Origin: Anoxybacteroides rupiense
GTDB lineage: Bacteria > Bacillota > Bacilli > Bacillales > Anoxybacillaceae
Length of the DNA stretch: 64,000 bases
Assembly: GCF_014196195.1 (NCBI RefSeq)
Contig: NZ_JACIDF010000001.1
Location: forward strand, 558,001-622,000
Direction of reading: 5' to 3'
The first letter of the stretch is position 1, and each line of letters starts with the position of its first letter. Position numbers and translations under genes: made by a program. Below are positions 18,395 through 29,078 of the stretch, one piece after another. The notes below the pieces were generated by a model that worked only from the letters and a program-made list of their open reading frames with translations, made no database searches and was not told the DNA's origin.

Positions 18395-20250
18395 TATGCC
18401 TTAACCCCCTTTTCCGTTTCAAGGACTTCTTCCTTATGAATATGGAAGCCATGATCATCGACAACTGAACGTAAGAACATACAAATAAAGGTAATTAACA
18501 AGCCGCCTATTCCAACAAATAGGCTCCATGAATATTTTGCATGGTACATAAAACCAAATGCCGCAATAAATAAGCCAAGCGAGATCACAAATGGCAAAAT
18601 TGAAGAATTCGGCATATGAATATCGCCTAAAGGTTCTGCTGGCGTTAAGCCTTTTTTGCCTTCCATTTTTTCAATCCATAACGCATCTAAACCACGCACA
18701 AGTGGCGTTTGAGCAAAGTTATACTCTGGAGGCGGAGAAGCAACAGCCCATTCAAGGGTACGTCCATCTCCCCATGGATCTGCAGACACTTTTTCACCTT
18801 TCACAGATGTAATGACCACATTGATCAAAAGAATGATCGTTGCTGCGGCCATGAAAAAGGCTCCAACAGTACTAATAAAGTTCCCTGTTTCTAAGCCCTG
18901 CCCCGGTAAATATGTAAAGATACGTCGAGGCATCCCCATCAGTCCTAAGAAGTGCTGGATAAAGAATGTTAAATGGAAACCGATAAAGAATAACCAGAAT
19001 GTAATTTTTCCAAGCGTTTCATTTAACATTTTTCCAAACATTTTTGGCCACCAATAATGAGCACCAGCCAACAAGGCAAAGACAACCCCGCCGACAATGA
19101 CATAATGGAAGTGGGCAACAACGAAATAGCTATCATGGTATTGATAGTCTGCCGCAGCTGCCGCGTTCATAACCCCTGTTACTCCTCCCATGACGAAAGA
19201 CGGGATGAAGGCTACAGCGTACATCATCGGTGTCGTAAACTTGATGCTTCCGCCCCACATTGTAAATAGCCAGTTGAAAATTTTAATACCTGTTGGAACG
19301 GCAATGGCCATCGTTGCCACAGCAAAAATAGCATTAGCAATTGGTCCTAAACCGGTTGTAAACATATGGTGTGCCCATACCATGAAGCCTAAAAACCCGA
19401 TGAGCACCGTTGCAAATACCATTGAAGAATATCCGAATAAGCGTTTGCGTGAAAATGTCGCAAAAATTTCCGAGAAAATACCGAATGCTGGAAGCACGAG
19501 AATATATACTTCTGGGTGACCGAAAATCCAGAATAAATGCTCCCAAATAATCGTATTTCCTCCAGCCGCCGCATTGAAGAAATTACCCCCAAACAAGCGA
19601 TCCATCATCATTAAAACAAGACCAACTGTTAGTGGAGGAAACGCAAATAAGATGAGTGCAGATGTTACAAATGTCGCCCACGTAAACATCGGCATACGCA
19701 TATATGTCATTCCAGGCGCTCTCATATTGATAATGGTAACAAGGAAGTTAATACCGCCTATCAAAGTTCCAATACCGGAAATCTGTAATCCAAGCACATA
19801 AAAATCAATACCGTGCCCTGGTGATTCAAGTGATAAGGATGCATATGAAGTCCATCCAGCATCAGGCGCTCCGCCTAAAAACCACGAACAGTTGAGGAAC
19901 ACGCCTCCAAAAAAGAACAACCAAAAGCCTAATGCATTTAAAAATGGGAATGCCACGTCACGAGCGCCAATTTGAATCGGCACAACCGCATTCATCATAG
20001 CGAACACAAGCGGCATGGCTGCCAAGAAAATCATCGTTGTACCATGCATCGTTAACACTTCGTTATACAAACCGCCAACTAAAAAATCATTGTTCGGCTT
20101 AGCAAGCTGAATCCGAATAAATAATGCTTCAAGACCACCTACAAGAAAGAAAAGACCACCGGCAATTAAATAAAGGATGGCGATTTTCTTATGGTCGACC
20201 GTTGTAAGGTAGTCCCATATTAGGCTCTTTTTGCGAGCTACTGTACTCAC
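18394..20250 (-). CDS. ctaD: Cytochrome c oxidase subunit I (caa3)
   Basis: 618 residues. It carries the heme-copper oxidase core: the low-spin heme ligand in MHGTTMIFLAAMP, the copper-B and cross-linked Tyr region HPEVYILVLPAFG, the His pair in WAHHMFTTG and the heme ligands in HFHYVIVGG. The C-terminal extension with extra helices is typical of caa3 enzymes. It reduces O2 and pumps protons in the plasma membrane. The order ctaC-ctaD-ctaE-ctaF is complete. Confidence 0.98.
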   Translation of the reverse strand: MSTVARKKSLIWDYLTTVDHKKIAILYLIAGGLFFLVGGLEALFIRIQLAKPNNDFLVGGLYNEVLTMHGTTMIFLAAMPLVFAMMNAVVPIQIGARDVAFPFLNALGFWLFFFGGVFLNCSWFLGGAPDAGWTSYASLSLESPGHGIDFYVLGLQISGIGTLIGGINFLVTIINMRAPGMTYMRMPMFTWATFVTSALILFAFPPLTVGLVLMMMDRLFGGNFFNAAAGGNTIIWEHLFWIFGHPEVYILVLPAFGIFSEIFATFSRKRLFGYSSMVFATVLIGFLGFMVWAHHMFTTGLGPIANAIFAVATMAIAVPTGIKIFNWLFTMWGGSIKFTTPMMYAVAFIPSFVMGGVTGVMNAAAAADYQYHDSYFVVAHFHYVIVGGVVFALLAGAHYWWPKMFGKMLNETLGKITFWLFFIGFHLTFFIQHFLGLMGMPRRIFTYLPGQGLETGNFISTVGAFFMAAATIILLINVVITSVKGEKVSADPWGDGRTLEWAVASPPPEYNFAQTPLVRGLDALWIEKMEGKKGLTPAEPLGDIHMPNSSILPFVISLGLFIAAFGFMYHAKYSWSLFVGIGGLLITFICMFLRSVVDDHGFHIHKEEVLETEKGVKA

Positions 20251-20287
20251 GATTTAACCTCCCTTATCGATATAGATCCCCTTTATG

Positions 20288-21355
20288 TTACTCCACTTTT
20301 AAGCTCATTAAATATTTGGTTAGAGCATCAATCTGTGCGTCTGTTAATTTTCCATATGTACCCGTCATTTTGTTGCCAGGCTTCACACTGTCCGGGTCTT
20401 TTAACCATTTCTTTAAGTTCTCTTCATCATGCTTTAAGATACCAGCAATGCGTTCGCGATCGCCGAAATTGGCCAAGTTTGGCGCTGTACGTGCCTGTTC
20501 TGGACGCTTGTCAGCAGGAGTAACAGCATGACAGCCAATACAGCTCTTATTAAAGATTTCTTCGCCTTCTTTTGCGACTGCGTCTGTTGCAGCTGGTTTG
20601 GCATTTTTCATTTTTTCTACCCATTGGTCAAACTCTTTTCGAGGAAGTGGTTTCACCTTAAAATCCATTAAAGCATGTGATGGACCGCAAAGCTCGGCAC
20701 ACTTTCCATAGAAAACCCCTTTAGCCTTGTCTGCAGCTTTCTGATCAAACTCCAACCAAAATTGGTTGTTGTTCTCCACGTTTGTATCCAATTTTCCGCC
20801 CACGGCAGGAATCCAGAACGAGTGCTTCACATCAGAAGACTTGAGATTAAAGTATACACGTTCATCAGTCGGAACGACTAAATCTTGGCTTGTGATAATC
20901 CCATAATCAGGATATTCGAATTCCCACCAATAAAGATTGGCGCGCACATTGACGACGACAGTATTCTTATCGCGTTTTTCTTTGTTCATCGGCTTTACAT
21001 CAGAAAGCTTAAATGTCGCCGAAACTGTCGGTACCGCCAAAATAATTAACAAGAGAATCGGAATAACAGTCCAAATAATTTCAAGCTTATGACTTCCTTC
21101 TACTTGCTTAGGAATCTTATTCTCTTCACCTTTACGTCGTCTGAAGCGAATCACAACGTAGATGAAGATAATCGTTACAACAACAATAACAAGCACCATA
21201 ATGGCTGTGCTAAGCAGCATGAGCGAATACTGCATGTCTGCTACTTCGCCGGCTGGCTGAAGCGCTGATAAAAACGGCTTGCCGCAGCCGGCTAACAGAA
21301 GCGCCATTACACTAAAAAGAGAAAATAAGCGCCAATTGAGTAGCCATTTCTTCAT
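20288..21355 (-). CDS. ctaC: Cytochrome c oxidase subunit II with fused cytochrome c domain
   Basis: 355 residues. A lipoprotein signal ends in ALLLAGCG (lipidated Cys) and two membrane helices follow. The CuA domain has the ligand set in CAELCGPSHALM, and a C-terminal cytochrome c domain has the heme site CIGCH and an axial Met in KPGNKMTGTYG. The fused heme c defines the caa3 type. It accepts electrons from cytochrome c on the outer face of the membrane and passes them to CtaD. Confidence 0.98.
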   Translation of the reverse strand: MKKWLLNWRLFSLFSVMALLLAGCGKPFLSALQPAGEVADMQYSLMLLSTAIMVLVIVVVTIIFIYVVIRFRRRKGEENKIPKQVEGSHKLEIIWTVIPILLLIILAVPTVSATFKLSDVKPMNKEKRDKNTVVVNVRANLYWWEFEYPDYGIITSQDLVVPTDERVYFNLKSSDVKHSFWIPAVGGKLDTNVENNNQFWLEFDQKAADKAKGVFYGKCAELCGPSHALMDFKVKPLPRKEFDQWVEKMKNAKPAATDAVAKEGEEIFNKSCIGCHAVTPADKRPEQARTAPNLANFGDRERIAGILKHDEENLKKWLKDPDSVKPGNKMTGTYGKLTDAQIDALTKYLMSLKVE

Positions 21356-21440
21356 AGCCTAATCAAACCCCTCTTTCAATATTAGATAAAGTATATGAAT
21401 TCTTTCTCTAAATAAAAGTAGAAAGAATTATAAACTTGTG

Positions 21441-22358
21441 TTAGTCGATTGCGCAAATAACCATCGCTACAAATAAGATAGTTAAATAGTTCAAAGAATA
21501 AACAAACATCCATTTTGCCCATTTCAAATCATCTTTCATTTTAAATCCATAAAGTCCTAACGCTAGCCATCCTACATTTAGCAATGTAGCAATGATAAGA
21601 AATGGAATTCCTAATGAAAACAAATAAAATGGAAGCGGCAGCAAGCAAGCAACCCAAATCACAATTTGGCGCTTGGTCATCGCAAAGCCATGAACAACAG
21701 GTAGCATGGGAATGCCTGCTGCGCGATATTCCTCGCAGCGCTTCATCGCTAAAGCTAAAAAATGTGGCGGTTGCCATAAAAACATCAATAAGAACAGCAC
21801 AAATGGAACAACATGAAAGTGTGGATCGACAGCTGTCCAGCCAATTAAAGGCGGCACAGCGCCAGAAAAGCTTCCAATCACTGTATTTAAGGTGTTGTTC
21901 CTTTTTGACCACATTGTATATAGAAATACATAAGTAGCTACACCAATTAAACCAATTACGGCCGCTGCCAATGTCGTCATTAGCAAACTAAGCGTTCCCA
22001 CAGATGTCAACAAAACGCCTAGCCATAAAACCCGTTTGGGCTCCATTGTGCCTTTGACAGTCGGTCTTGTCTTTGTCCGCTCCATCAAATGATCGATATC
22101 GCGATCAATAAAGTTATTTAAACTGCAAGCTCCTGCAATGACAAGAGCTGAACCAAATAAAGTAAAAAAGACCGTTTGAAGATTTTCTAAAAAACCTTCT
22201 CCTGTAAAATAAAACGCTAACCACAGTCCAGTAAATGCTGTAATTAAATTGGAATTCACGATGCCAATTTTGATAACCGAAAGGAAATCCTTCCAAACAG
22301 TAGTGACCTTTATCTCCTCTACCTCTTCACGAACTTGAGTGGCCGCTTCATTTGCCAT
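21441..22358 (-). CDS. ctaB: Protoheme IX farnesyltransferase (heme O synthase)
   Basis: 305 residues, UbiA-type membrane prenyltransferase. The first Asp-rich motif [19 protein letters not shown] and the second region [27 protein letters not shown]-type (named here only by its position, about 145-170) are characteristic. It converts heme B to heme O, used by CtaA. GGAGG lies before the ATG. About 85 bases separate it from ctaC, and both are likely in one transcript. Confidence 0.96.
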   Translation of the reverse strand: MANEAATQVREEVEEIKVTTVWKDFLSVIKIGIVNSNLITAFTGLWLAFYFTGEGFLENLQTVFFTLFGSALVIAGACSLNNFIDRDIDHLMERTKTRPTVKGTMEPKRVLWLGVLLTSVGTLSLLMTTLAAAVIGLIGVATYVFLYTMWSKRNNTLNTVIGSFSGAVPPLIGWTAVDPHFHVVPFVLFLLMFLWQPPHFLALAMKRCEEYRAAGIPMLPVVHGFAMTKRQIVIWVACLLPLPFYLFSLGIPFLIIATLLNVGWLALGLYGFKMKDDLKWAKWMFVYSLNYLTILFVAMVICAID

Positions 22359-22794
22359 TATTAATTCCTCCTTACGTTCCCCGTTCCAACTTTAGAAGCG
22401 CAGGCAACATGAATACGTTTTCAAGCATTATGCAATATCTTAAATATCTTAACGTATTTTAACACATTTTTCACTGTTAATCATTTCTTTATATATTAAA
22501 TCACATTTTTTTAGCGAATTGTGAATTTTTTTTGAATAATTTGTGTCAAATTTTTGAATGTCATGTCACTTTTTACATCCATCCATTATTATTTCTAACA
22601 GACTCACGATAAACATTCAATATTTTTTGCATTCGCTGTTCAATAAGCATTCATTTGTGTTTCGATGCGGCTATGGTGTACAATAGTGTTGCCTGTCGAG
22701 ATTGCTCTTACTTATCTGCTTTGTGTAGATAAGCATATGCTTTACTAGATTATTGACAAAATCAATATTTTCTAATACAAGTGGGTGAAGAATT
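22359..22794. promoter_or_regulatory. Divergent control region between ctaB and ctaA
   Basis: 436 AT-rich bases holding the promoters of both units. For ctaA, TTGACA (22753-22758) and TACAAG (22776-22781) are 17 bases apart, but this would leave only about seven bases before the start codon, so it is uncertain. A 7-bp dyad CTTATCT/AGATAAG at 22711-22733 could be an operator. In B. subtilis ResD acts here; I cannot identify its sites by eye. Confidence 0.4.
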
Positions 22795-23760
22795 TTGCAA
22801 CGCACTTTAAAATGGTTTGCTACAACAACAACGATTGCCATGCTATTTGTATTAATCGGGGGGGCATTAGTTACAAAAACAGAATCCGGAATGGGCTGCG
22901 GGCGTTCCTGGCCCCTTTGCAACGGCCAACTCATTCCATCGACGATTACCCCAGAACTGGTAATTGAGCTCAGTCACCGACTAGTATCTGGCCTTGCCGG
23001 GGTGATGGTGCTCGTTCTCTCGGTTTGGACTTGGCGAACAATCGGCCACATTCGTGAAACAAAATTTTTGGCGAGCGTTTCTTTTATCTTTCTTGTTCTT
23101 CAAGGACTCATCGGCGCAGCGGCGGTCGTATGGGGACAATCCGCTGCTGTCCTTGCCCTTCATTTCGGTATCTCGCTTATTTCGTTCGCCTCTGTTTTTC
23201 TACTTACGCTGCTTATTTTTGAGGTCGATAAGAAGTTTGACGCCGATTCCTTGATCATTGATCGCAAAATGAAGGTTCATATTTATGGCATTATCGCTTA
23301 CTGCTATATTGTGGTTTATACAGGAGCGCTTGTACGTCATAAACAAGCAAGTTTAGCTTGTCCCAGCTGGCCGCTTTGCGCCAAAACGCGTCCGTTTCCT
23401 GTCCAGCTTCACGAATGGATTCAAATGGGACACCGTCTTGCCGCTGGCTTGATTATTATTTGGATTTTGTTCGCTACGATTCGTGCGATTAGATACCACA
23501 AACATCAACGTGTGATTTACTGGGGATGGATCGCATCTCTCGTTCTTGTCCTGTTGCAAATGATCACCGGTGCACTGATTATTTTTACACAATTAAATTT
23601 ATACATTGCGCTCGCTCACGGATTTTTCATTTCCTGCTTATTCGGTGTCCTTAGCTATTTATTGCTTCTGGCAACAAGAAGCAAACGAAACGAACAACAG
23701 CTATCCTTGCATAAGCAATCTGTCATTGGCATAAAAAAAACAGGCGCTAGAACCTCCTAG
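22795..23760 (+). CDS. ctaA: Heme A synthase
   Basis: 321 residues from a TTG start behind GGGTGAAG. Eight membrane helices in two similar halves. The cysteine pair C35/C42 (GCGRSWPLC) and the second pair (ACPSWPLC) form the known disulfides, and heme-ligand His residues lie in [25 protein letters not shown] and ALAHGFF. It oxidises heme O to heme A. It is divergent from ctaB, as in B. subtilis. Confidence 0.96.
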   Translation: MQRTLKWFATTTTIAMLFVLIGGALVTKTESGMGCGRSWPLCNGQLIPSTITPELVIELSHRLVSGLAGVMVLVLSVWTWRTIGHIRETKFLASVSFIFLVLQGLIGAAAVVWGQSAAVLALHFGISLISFASVFLLTLLIFEVDKKFDADSLIIDRKMKVHIYGIIAYCYIVVYTGALVRHKQASLACPSWPLCAKTRPFPVQLHEWIQMGHRLAAGLIIIWILFATIRAIRYHKHQRVIYWGWIASLVLVLLQMITGALIIFTQLNLYIALAHGFFISCLFGVLSYLLLLATRSKRNEQQLSLHKQSVIGIKKTGARTS

Positions 23761-23773
23761 CGCCTGTTTTTTT
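23733..23773. terminator. Bidirectional terminator between ctaA and pycA
   Basis: CAGGCGCTAG (23741-23750) pairs with CTAGCGCCTG (23757-23766), flanked by eight A and seven T. It serves two convergent genes. Confidence 0.9.
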
Positions 23774-26700
23774 ATTTAGTTAATTCAATTAATAAATCTC
23801 CTGCCTGAATCGCATCTCCATTTTTTACATAAATATCTTTCACTGTTCCTGAGAATGGTGCTTGTACAGTTGTTTCCATTTTCATTGCCTCTGTTATCAT
23901 TAAATGATCGCCTTTATTCACCTTTTCTCCTTGCTCCACAAGCACTTTTACAACCGTACCAGGCATTGTCGCTGCAATATGGTTTGGATTGCTTTTATCT
24001 GCTTTAATCCGTTCCGCAACGGCAGCTTTAATACTCTCATCGCGTATGACAACCTCGCGCGGCTGACCGTTTAATTCGAAATAAACGATGCGTGTTCCAT
24101 CCGCCTGCGGCTGTCCGATCGATACAAGCTTCACAATGAGCGTTTTCCCTTTCTCAATTTCTACTTCAATTTCTTCGCCAAGTCTCATCCCGTAAAGGAA
24201 GGTTGGCGTATCAAGAACGGAAATATCGCCAAATTTATCAACCGTCTGTGTATACTCTACGAACACTTTTGGATAAAGTGCATAAGCAATCGCATCAAAA
24301 TCAGTCACTTGTCTTCCCAACATATGGAATAGCTCTTGCTTCATTTTTTCAAAATCCACTGGTTCAAGCAATTCGCCCGGTCTGACAGTAATCGGTTCGC
24401 GCCCTTTTAAAATAATGCGTTGTAGCTCCTTTGGAAAGCCGCCTGGCATTTGTCCCAAATATCCTTCAAATAGTTCAACGACAGAATCAGGAAAATCGAG
24501 CACTTCTCCGCGCTCGTAAATATCTTTTTCCGTCAAATGGTTTTGCACCATATAAAGCGCCATATCTCCTACCACTTTAGAAGAAGGGGTCACTTTCACG
24601 ATATCGCCAAACAGATCGTTTACACGACGGTACATCTCTTTTACTTCATCCCAACGATCACCAAGTCCCACCGCTTTCGCTTGCTGCTGCAGATTGCTAT
24701 ATTGACCGCCAGGCATTTCATGTCTGTATACTTCTGTATGTGGAGCGTTCATGCCGCTTTCAAACTCTTGATAAAAGCTGCGCACATCCTCCCAGTAGCG
24801 GGATAAGTGCTCCAAGCCTTCAATGTTAACCTCTGGAGCGCGCTCTGTTCCTTCTAGCGCATAATATAGCGTATTCGCGCTCGGCTGCGATGTTAATCCT
24901 GCCATTGAGCTAACGGCTACATCGACGATATCAACTCCTGCCTCGATGGCTCTCGCATACATATAAATGCCATTGCCGCTCGTATCATGTGTATGAAGAT
25001 GGATCGGAATATGAACCGTTTCTTTTAAAGCGGAAATGAGGGCATAAGCAGCTTGCGGTTTTAAAAGCCCCGCCATATCTTTAATCGCCAAAATATGAGC
25101 TCCTGCCTGTTCAAGTTCTTTTGCTAGCTCTTTATAATACCCAAGACTATATTTTGGTCGATTCGGATCAAAAATATCTCCGGTATAACAAATGGCAGCC
25201 TCAGCGATTTTCCCTGTTTGTCTAACGGCATCAATCGCCACAGTCATTCCTTTGACCCAGTTTAAGCTGTCGAAAATGCGAAAAACATCAATTCCTGCTT
25301 GTGCTGATTTTTCAACAAACTCGCGAATGACATTATCCGGATAGTTTTTATAGCCAACTGCATTCGCTGAGCGCAACAGCATTTGAAACAATATGTTCGG
25401 AATTCGCTCGCGCAGCTTTAATAGGCGATCCCAAGGATCCTCTTTTAAGAAGCGGTAGGCAACATCAAACGTTGCTCCTCCCCACATTTCAAGCGAAAAT
25501 AAATTAGGCAATAGATGCGCAGTCGGTTCAGCAATATGGAGTAAATCCGTAGTCCGCACGCGCGTAGCAAGCAACGATTGATGAGCGTCACGGAATGTCG
25601 TATCTGTGAGCAGCACTTGATTTTGCTCTTTAATCCAACTGACAAGTCCCTCTGCGCCTCTCTCATCTAAAATTTGCTTTGTGCCATGAGCAAGCGGCTG
25701 TAACGGATCAATTTTTGGAATTCGTGGCTTTTCAAAAACCGGTTTCTTTTTCTTTCCAATTCCAGGAAAACCATTCACCGTTACATTTCCGATATAGGTG
25801 AGCATTTTGGTTCCCCTGTCTTTTCTTTTTGGGAAGACAAAAAGCTCTGGCGTCGTATCAATAAACGATGTATCGTACTCTCCAGATAAAAACTTTGGAT
25901 GTTGTACAACGTTTTCCAAGAAAGGGATATTGGTTTTTATTCCGCGAATGCGGAATTCGCGCAAGTTGCGCAACATCTTTCTGGCTGCTTGCTCGAAAGT
26001 CAGCGCCCATGTTGATAATTTCACAAGCAAAGAGTCATAATACGGCGTAATGACTGCGCCTTGGAACCCGTTTCCGGCATCCAACCGCACGCCAAAGCCA
26101 CCGCCTGAACGGTAGGCCATAATTTTTCCCGTATCAGGCATGAAGTTGTTTAGTGGATCCTCCGTCGTCACCCGTGATTGAATCGCATAGCCGTTAATTT
26201 GAATATCCTCTTGCTGAGGGATACCGATTTGTTCACTGTGCAATGAATGGCCTTCCGCAATTAAAATTTGCGACTGGACAATATCGACTCCCGTAATCAT
26301 CTCCGTAATCGTGTGCTCTACCTGAACACGCGGATTTACTTCGATAAAATAAAATTGGTCTCCTGCAACAAGAAATTCGACTGTTCCCGCATTGACATAC
26401 GCAACATTTTTCATTAGTTTGACCGCCGCTTCACAAATACGTTGGCGAAGCTCGGCCGATAACGAGACGCTCGGAGCGATTTCAACAACCTTTTGATGAC
26501 GGCGCTGTACCGAACAATCCCTGTCATACAGATGCACAATATTTCCATCGTAGTCCCCTAAAATTTGGACTTCGATATGCTTCGGATTTTCAATTAGCTT
26601 CTCAACATATACCTCATCGCTACCAAATGCTGCTTTTGCTTCTGATTTTGCACGTTCATAAGCTTCTTTCACCTCTGCTTTTGAACGCACAATCCGCATG

Positions 26701-27215
26701 CCGCGGCCGCCTCCGCCCAAAGCAGCTTTAATAATGATTGGGTAGCCATGCTGCTCGCCAAAGCGAACCACTTCTTCCAAGCTATGTACGGGACCATCGC
26801 TTCCAGGAATGACCGGAATACCGGCTAATTCTGCTTGACGGCGGGCTTTTACTTTATCACCGAACATATCTAAATGTTCTTCATTCGGTCCAATAAAAAC
26901 GATTCCTTCCTCTTTGCATCGTTTGGCAAACTGAATGTTTTCCGAAAGGAATCCGTATCCCGGATGAATCGCATCGACATTATGTGCCTTCGCAATTTCA
27001 ATAATTCCTTCGATATCCAAATAGGCTTCGATCGGCTTTTTGCCTTCTCCAACTAAATAGGCCTCATCTGCTTTATAGCGGTGATAAGAGCCGGCATCCT
27101 CTTTTGAGTAAATCGCAACGGTTCGAATGCCTAGCTCATTGCAGGCGCGAAAAACACGAATCGCGATTTCGCCGCGGTTTGCTACTAATACTTTCTGAAT
27201 TCGACGTGTACTCAT
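23772..27215 (-). CDS. pycA: Pyruvate carboxylase
   Basis: 1147 residues, full length. Biotin carboxylase domain first (KVLVANRGEIAIRVFRA, GGGGRGMRIV), then the carboxyltransferase barrel (DTTFRDAHQSLLATRVR, a metal-binding HLHTHDTSGNG), and a C-terminal biotinyl domain with the biotinylated Lys in EAMKMET. It makes oxaloacetate from pyruvate, bicarbonate and ATP. The start at 27215 gives MSTRRIQKVLVANRGEI and has GAGAGG nine bases upstream; a longer frame is not conserved. The order ftsW-pycA is conserved in Bacillus. Confidence 0.98.
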   Translation of the reverse strand: MSTRRIQKVLVANRGEIAIRVFRACNELGIRTVAIYSKEDAGSYHRYKADEAYLVGEGKKPIEAYLDIEGIIEIAKAHNVDAIHPGYGFLSENIQFAKRCKEEGIVFIGPNEEHLDMFGDKVKARRQAELAGIPVIPGSDGPVHSLEEVVRFGEQHGYPIIIKAALGGGGRGMRIVRSKAEVKEAYERAKSEAKAAFGSDEVYVEKLIENPKHIEVQILGDYDGNIVHLYDRDCSVQRRHQKVVEIAPSVSLSAELRQRICEAAVKLMKNVAYVNAGTVEFLVAGDQFYFIEVNPRVQVEHTITEMITGVDIVQSQILIAEGHSLHSEQIGIPQQEDIQINGYAIQSRVTTEDPLNNFMPDTGKIMAYRSGGGFGVRLDAGNGFQGAVITPYYDSLLVKLSTWALTFEQAARKMLRNLREFRIRGIKTNIPFLENVVQHPKFLSGEYDTSFIDTTPELFVFPKRKDRGTKMLTYIGNVTVNGFPGIGKKKKPVFEKPRIPKIDPLQPLAHGTKQILDERGAEGLVSWIKEQNQVLLTDTTFRDAHQSLLATRVRTTDLLHIAEPTAHLLPNLFSLEMWGGATFDVAYRFLKEDPWDRLLKLRERIPNILFQMLLRSANAVGYKNYPDNVIREFVEKSAQAGIDVFRIFDSLNWVKGMTVAIDAVRQTGKIAEAAICYTGDIFDPNRPKYSLGYYKELAKELEQAGAHILAIKDMAGLLKPQAAYALISALKETVHIPIHLHTHDTSGNGIYMYARAIEAGVDIVDVAVSSMAGLTSQPSANTLYYALEGTERAPEVNIEGLEHLSRYWEDVRSFYQEFESGMNAPHTEVYRHEMPGGQYSNLQQQAKAVGLGDRWDEVKEMYRRVNDLFGDIVKVTPSSKVVGDMALYMVQNHLTEKDIYERGEVLDFPDSVVELFEGYLGQMPGGFPKELQRIILKGREPITVRPGELLEPVDFEKMKQELFHMLGRQVTDFDAIAYALYPKVFVEYTQTVDKFGDISVLDTPTFLYGMRLGEEIEVEIEKGKTLIVKLVSIGQPQADGTRIVYFELNGQPREVVIRDESIKAAVAERIKADKSNPNHIAATMPGTVVKVLVEQGEKVNKGDHLMITEAMKMETTVQAPFSGTVKDIYVKNGDAIQAGDLLIELTK

Positions 27216-27280
27216 TTTTTTGTTCCTCTCCTCCTTTCTAATAAAACTATAACGGTTTTGCAAATTTGTAAATATGCTTT

Positions 27281-28501
27281 CTAAAAAGTCAGACCTCTTT
27301 TTAACGGTTTTTTTGCATGATCAACGTGTTGTTCTTTATGTTTATACTTCGCTTCATATTTAACAAACATCGAAATATTGACCATAATCCCAAGCGATGT
27401 CATAAAAAGAATGAGCGCAGACCCTCCGTAGCTTACTAAAGGCAAAGGGACACCTGTGATCGGAATCAAACCTGTTACACCTCCAACATTGATGAACGTT
27501 TGAATTCCAATCATCGAAGAAATACCAATAGCAAGCAAGCTGCCAAACGCATCATTGCATTTTCTGGCAATCATGAATCCCTTTAGAACAATAAAAGCTA
27601 GCAGCAGCAAAACAAAAGCCACCCCAAATAAACCTAATTCCTCCGCGATCACTGCGATAATAAAATCGGTATGCGACTCAGGCAAATACCCATACTTCTG
27701 AATACTTTGCCCTAATCCCAGCCCTTTTAATCCGCCAAGGCCAATCGCCAAATATGAATTCACCAATTGAAATCCCTCATCGTCTGCATACTTAAATGGA
27801 TTAACAAAGCTATAAAACCGCGACAACCGTTCTGGAGAAAAAATTTCATCCCAAATAAACGGAAGCGAAACAGGAGCGACCACCGCTGCCACCATCATAA
27901 AAAACAGCAGCTGCTTCCACAGCAAACGAAAGCTTAAACCCGACGATAAAATCACACAAGAAGCAATCAGCAACACAATCATGGCTGTTCCAAAATCGGG
28001 CTGAATGGCAATAAGAAAGCAGATCCATAGTGTATAATAAATTGGAAATAACTGTCCTTTAACCGGTTCCGCCAGCTTTTTTTGCTTATTGGCAAATACT
28101 GCTGCCAAATAAATAAGCAAGCTTAACTTGACAAGCTCAGCAGGCTGAATGCTAAAGAATCCGAGTTTAAACCAGCTTGTGGCATTATTGGCAGTATGGC
28201 CGAGAAATGCCACAGCAATTAAAAGGATCGGAGAAGCAAAAAAGATCCCTTGAATGACTTTTTTCCCCATCCATACCTTATAAGGAACAAGCATCGTGAT
28301 TAAAAAACAAATTCCTGAGGCAGCCAACCACATTTTTTGTTTTTGAAAAAAGTAATCGCTTGCCACTCCATAACGTGTAACCGCTGCGACCATACTTGAG
28401 CTGTATACCATAACCAATCCAAATATCGCCAGCATCCAAACGGCAATGATCAGCGGATAATCATATGATTTAACAATATTCTTAAAGAGTTGTTTATTCA
28501 T
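27281..28501 (-). CDS. ftsW: FtsW, septal peptidoglycan glycosyltransferase (SEDS family)
   Basis: 406 residues with about ten membrane helices. SEDS signatures present: WFKLGFFSIQPAELVKLSLL, the QPDFGTAMIVLL segment, and PESHTDFIIAVIAEELGLFG. SEDS proteins polymerise glycan from lipid II with a partner class B PBP. The position directly before pycA and after ylaN matches B. subtilis ftsW (ylaO) rather than rodA or spoVE. Confidence 0.93.
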   Translation of the reverse strand: MNKQLFKNIVKSYDYPLIIAVWMLAIFGLVMVYSSSMVAAVTRYGVASDYFFQKQKMWLAASGICFLITMLVPYKVWMGKKVIQGIFFASPILLIAVAFLGHTANNATSWFKLGFFSIQPAELVKLSLLIYLAAVFANKQKKLAEPVKGQLFPIYYTLWICFLIAIQPDFGTAMIVLLIASCVILSSGLSFRLLWKQLLFFMMVAAVVAPVSLPFIWDEIFSPERLSRFYSFVNPFKYADDEGFQLVNSYLAIGLGGLKGLGLGQSIQKYGYLPESHTDFIIAVIAEELGLFGVAFVLLLLAFIVLKGFMIARKCNDAFGSLLAIGISSMIGIQTFINVGGVTGLIPITGVPLPLVSYGGSALILFMTSLGIMVNISMFVKYEAKYKHKEQHVDHAKKPLKRGLTF

Positions 28502-28579
28502 CTTTCCTCTTCCCTACCAAATGTTATACTATAGTTACTAAGAAACATTCGTAATAAGATTGTGTTTTCCTTCCAAAAA

Positions 28580-28622
28580 CGCAAAAACTCAAACGATTGC
28601 CGCAAATTCAACCGTTTGAGTT
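28580..28622 (-). terminator. Terminator after ylaN
   Basis: AACTCAAACG (28586-28595) pairs with CGTTTGAGTT (28613-28622). On the minus strand the stem runs into TTTTTGCGTTTTTGG. The loop is long (17 bases). Confidence 0.65.
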
Positions 28623-28633
28623 CATGTTTATCA

Positions 28634-28921
28634 TTATCGTACGCGTTTTTTTGTAGAAGCTTCATGAAGCATTGAAAGCTCCCGTTCCAATGTATCAAGA
28701 ATCGCTTTTCCATCCTTTGCATCGACCAGCCCCAACCGAATCGCAAAATCAATTTCACGCGATAAACCAAACATTTGCGTGTCAAGTACTTCTTCGTAAA
28801 GAGGGCACTGGGGCATTGTCAAGTTATCCATTTGCACTTGAATGAGCTTAACAATCTTATCCGCGTCTGTTTTAAGAAGCGCGTACGCTTTTTCACGATA
28901 ATTAATCGTATCGTCCGTCAC
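28634..28921 (-). CDS. ylaN: YlaN, iron-linked DUF1507 protein
   Basis: 95 residues. [20 protein letters not shown] and [13 protein letters not shown] are nearly invariant YlaN segments. The start is a GTG at 28921 with GGAGGG six bases upstream. Published work on the family links YlaN to iron: it binds Fe(II) and relieves Fur repression in S. aureus, and is needed under iron limitation in B. subtilis. It is upstream of ftsW but separated by a terminator-like hairpin. Confidence 0.92.
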   Translation of the reverse strand: MTDDTINYREKAYALLKTDADKIVKLIQVQMDNLTMPQCPLYEEVLDTQMFGLSREIDFAIRLGLVDAKDGKAILDTLERELSMLHEASTKKRVR

Positions 28922-29078
28922 ATCGATCCCTCCGTTCTCCCCTAATCCTTCTATAAATCTTAACGTGAATCGAAAAATTTTGCAAGATGAAAGACTTGTC
29001 ACAAATGATCGGACATGACAAAATATTCATTTATCATTATACTAAAAACAGTACAAGATGAAAGAGGAGAGAGCAGCT

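Noticed and set aside
22711-22733. Possible riboswitch or operator before ctaA
   Set aside because: Only a 7-bp dyad is visible. It is kept as a note in the ctaA-ctaB region but not called as a riboswitch.
28498-28785. Minus-strand frame overlapping ylaN and the ftsW start
   Set aside because: It overlaps the well-supported ylaN in another frame and has no conserved content.
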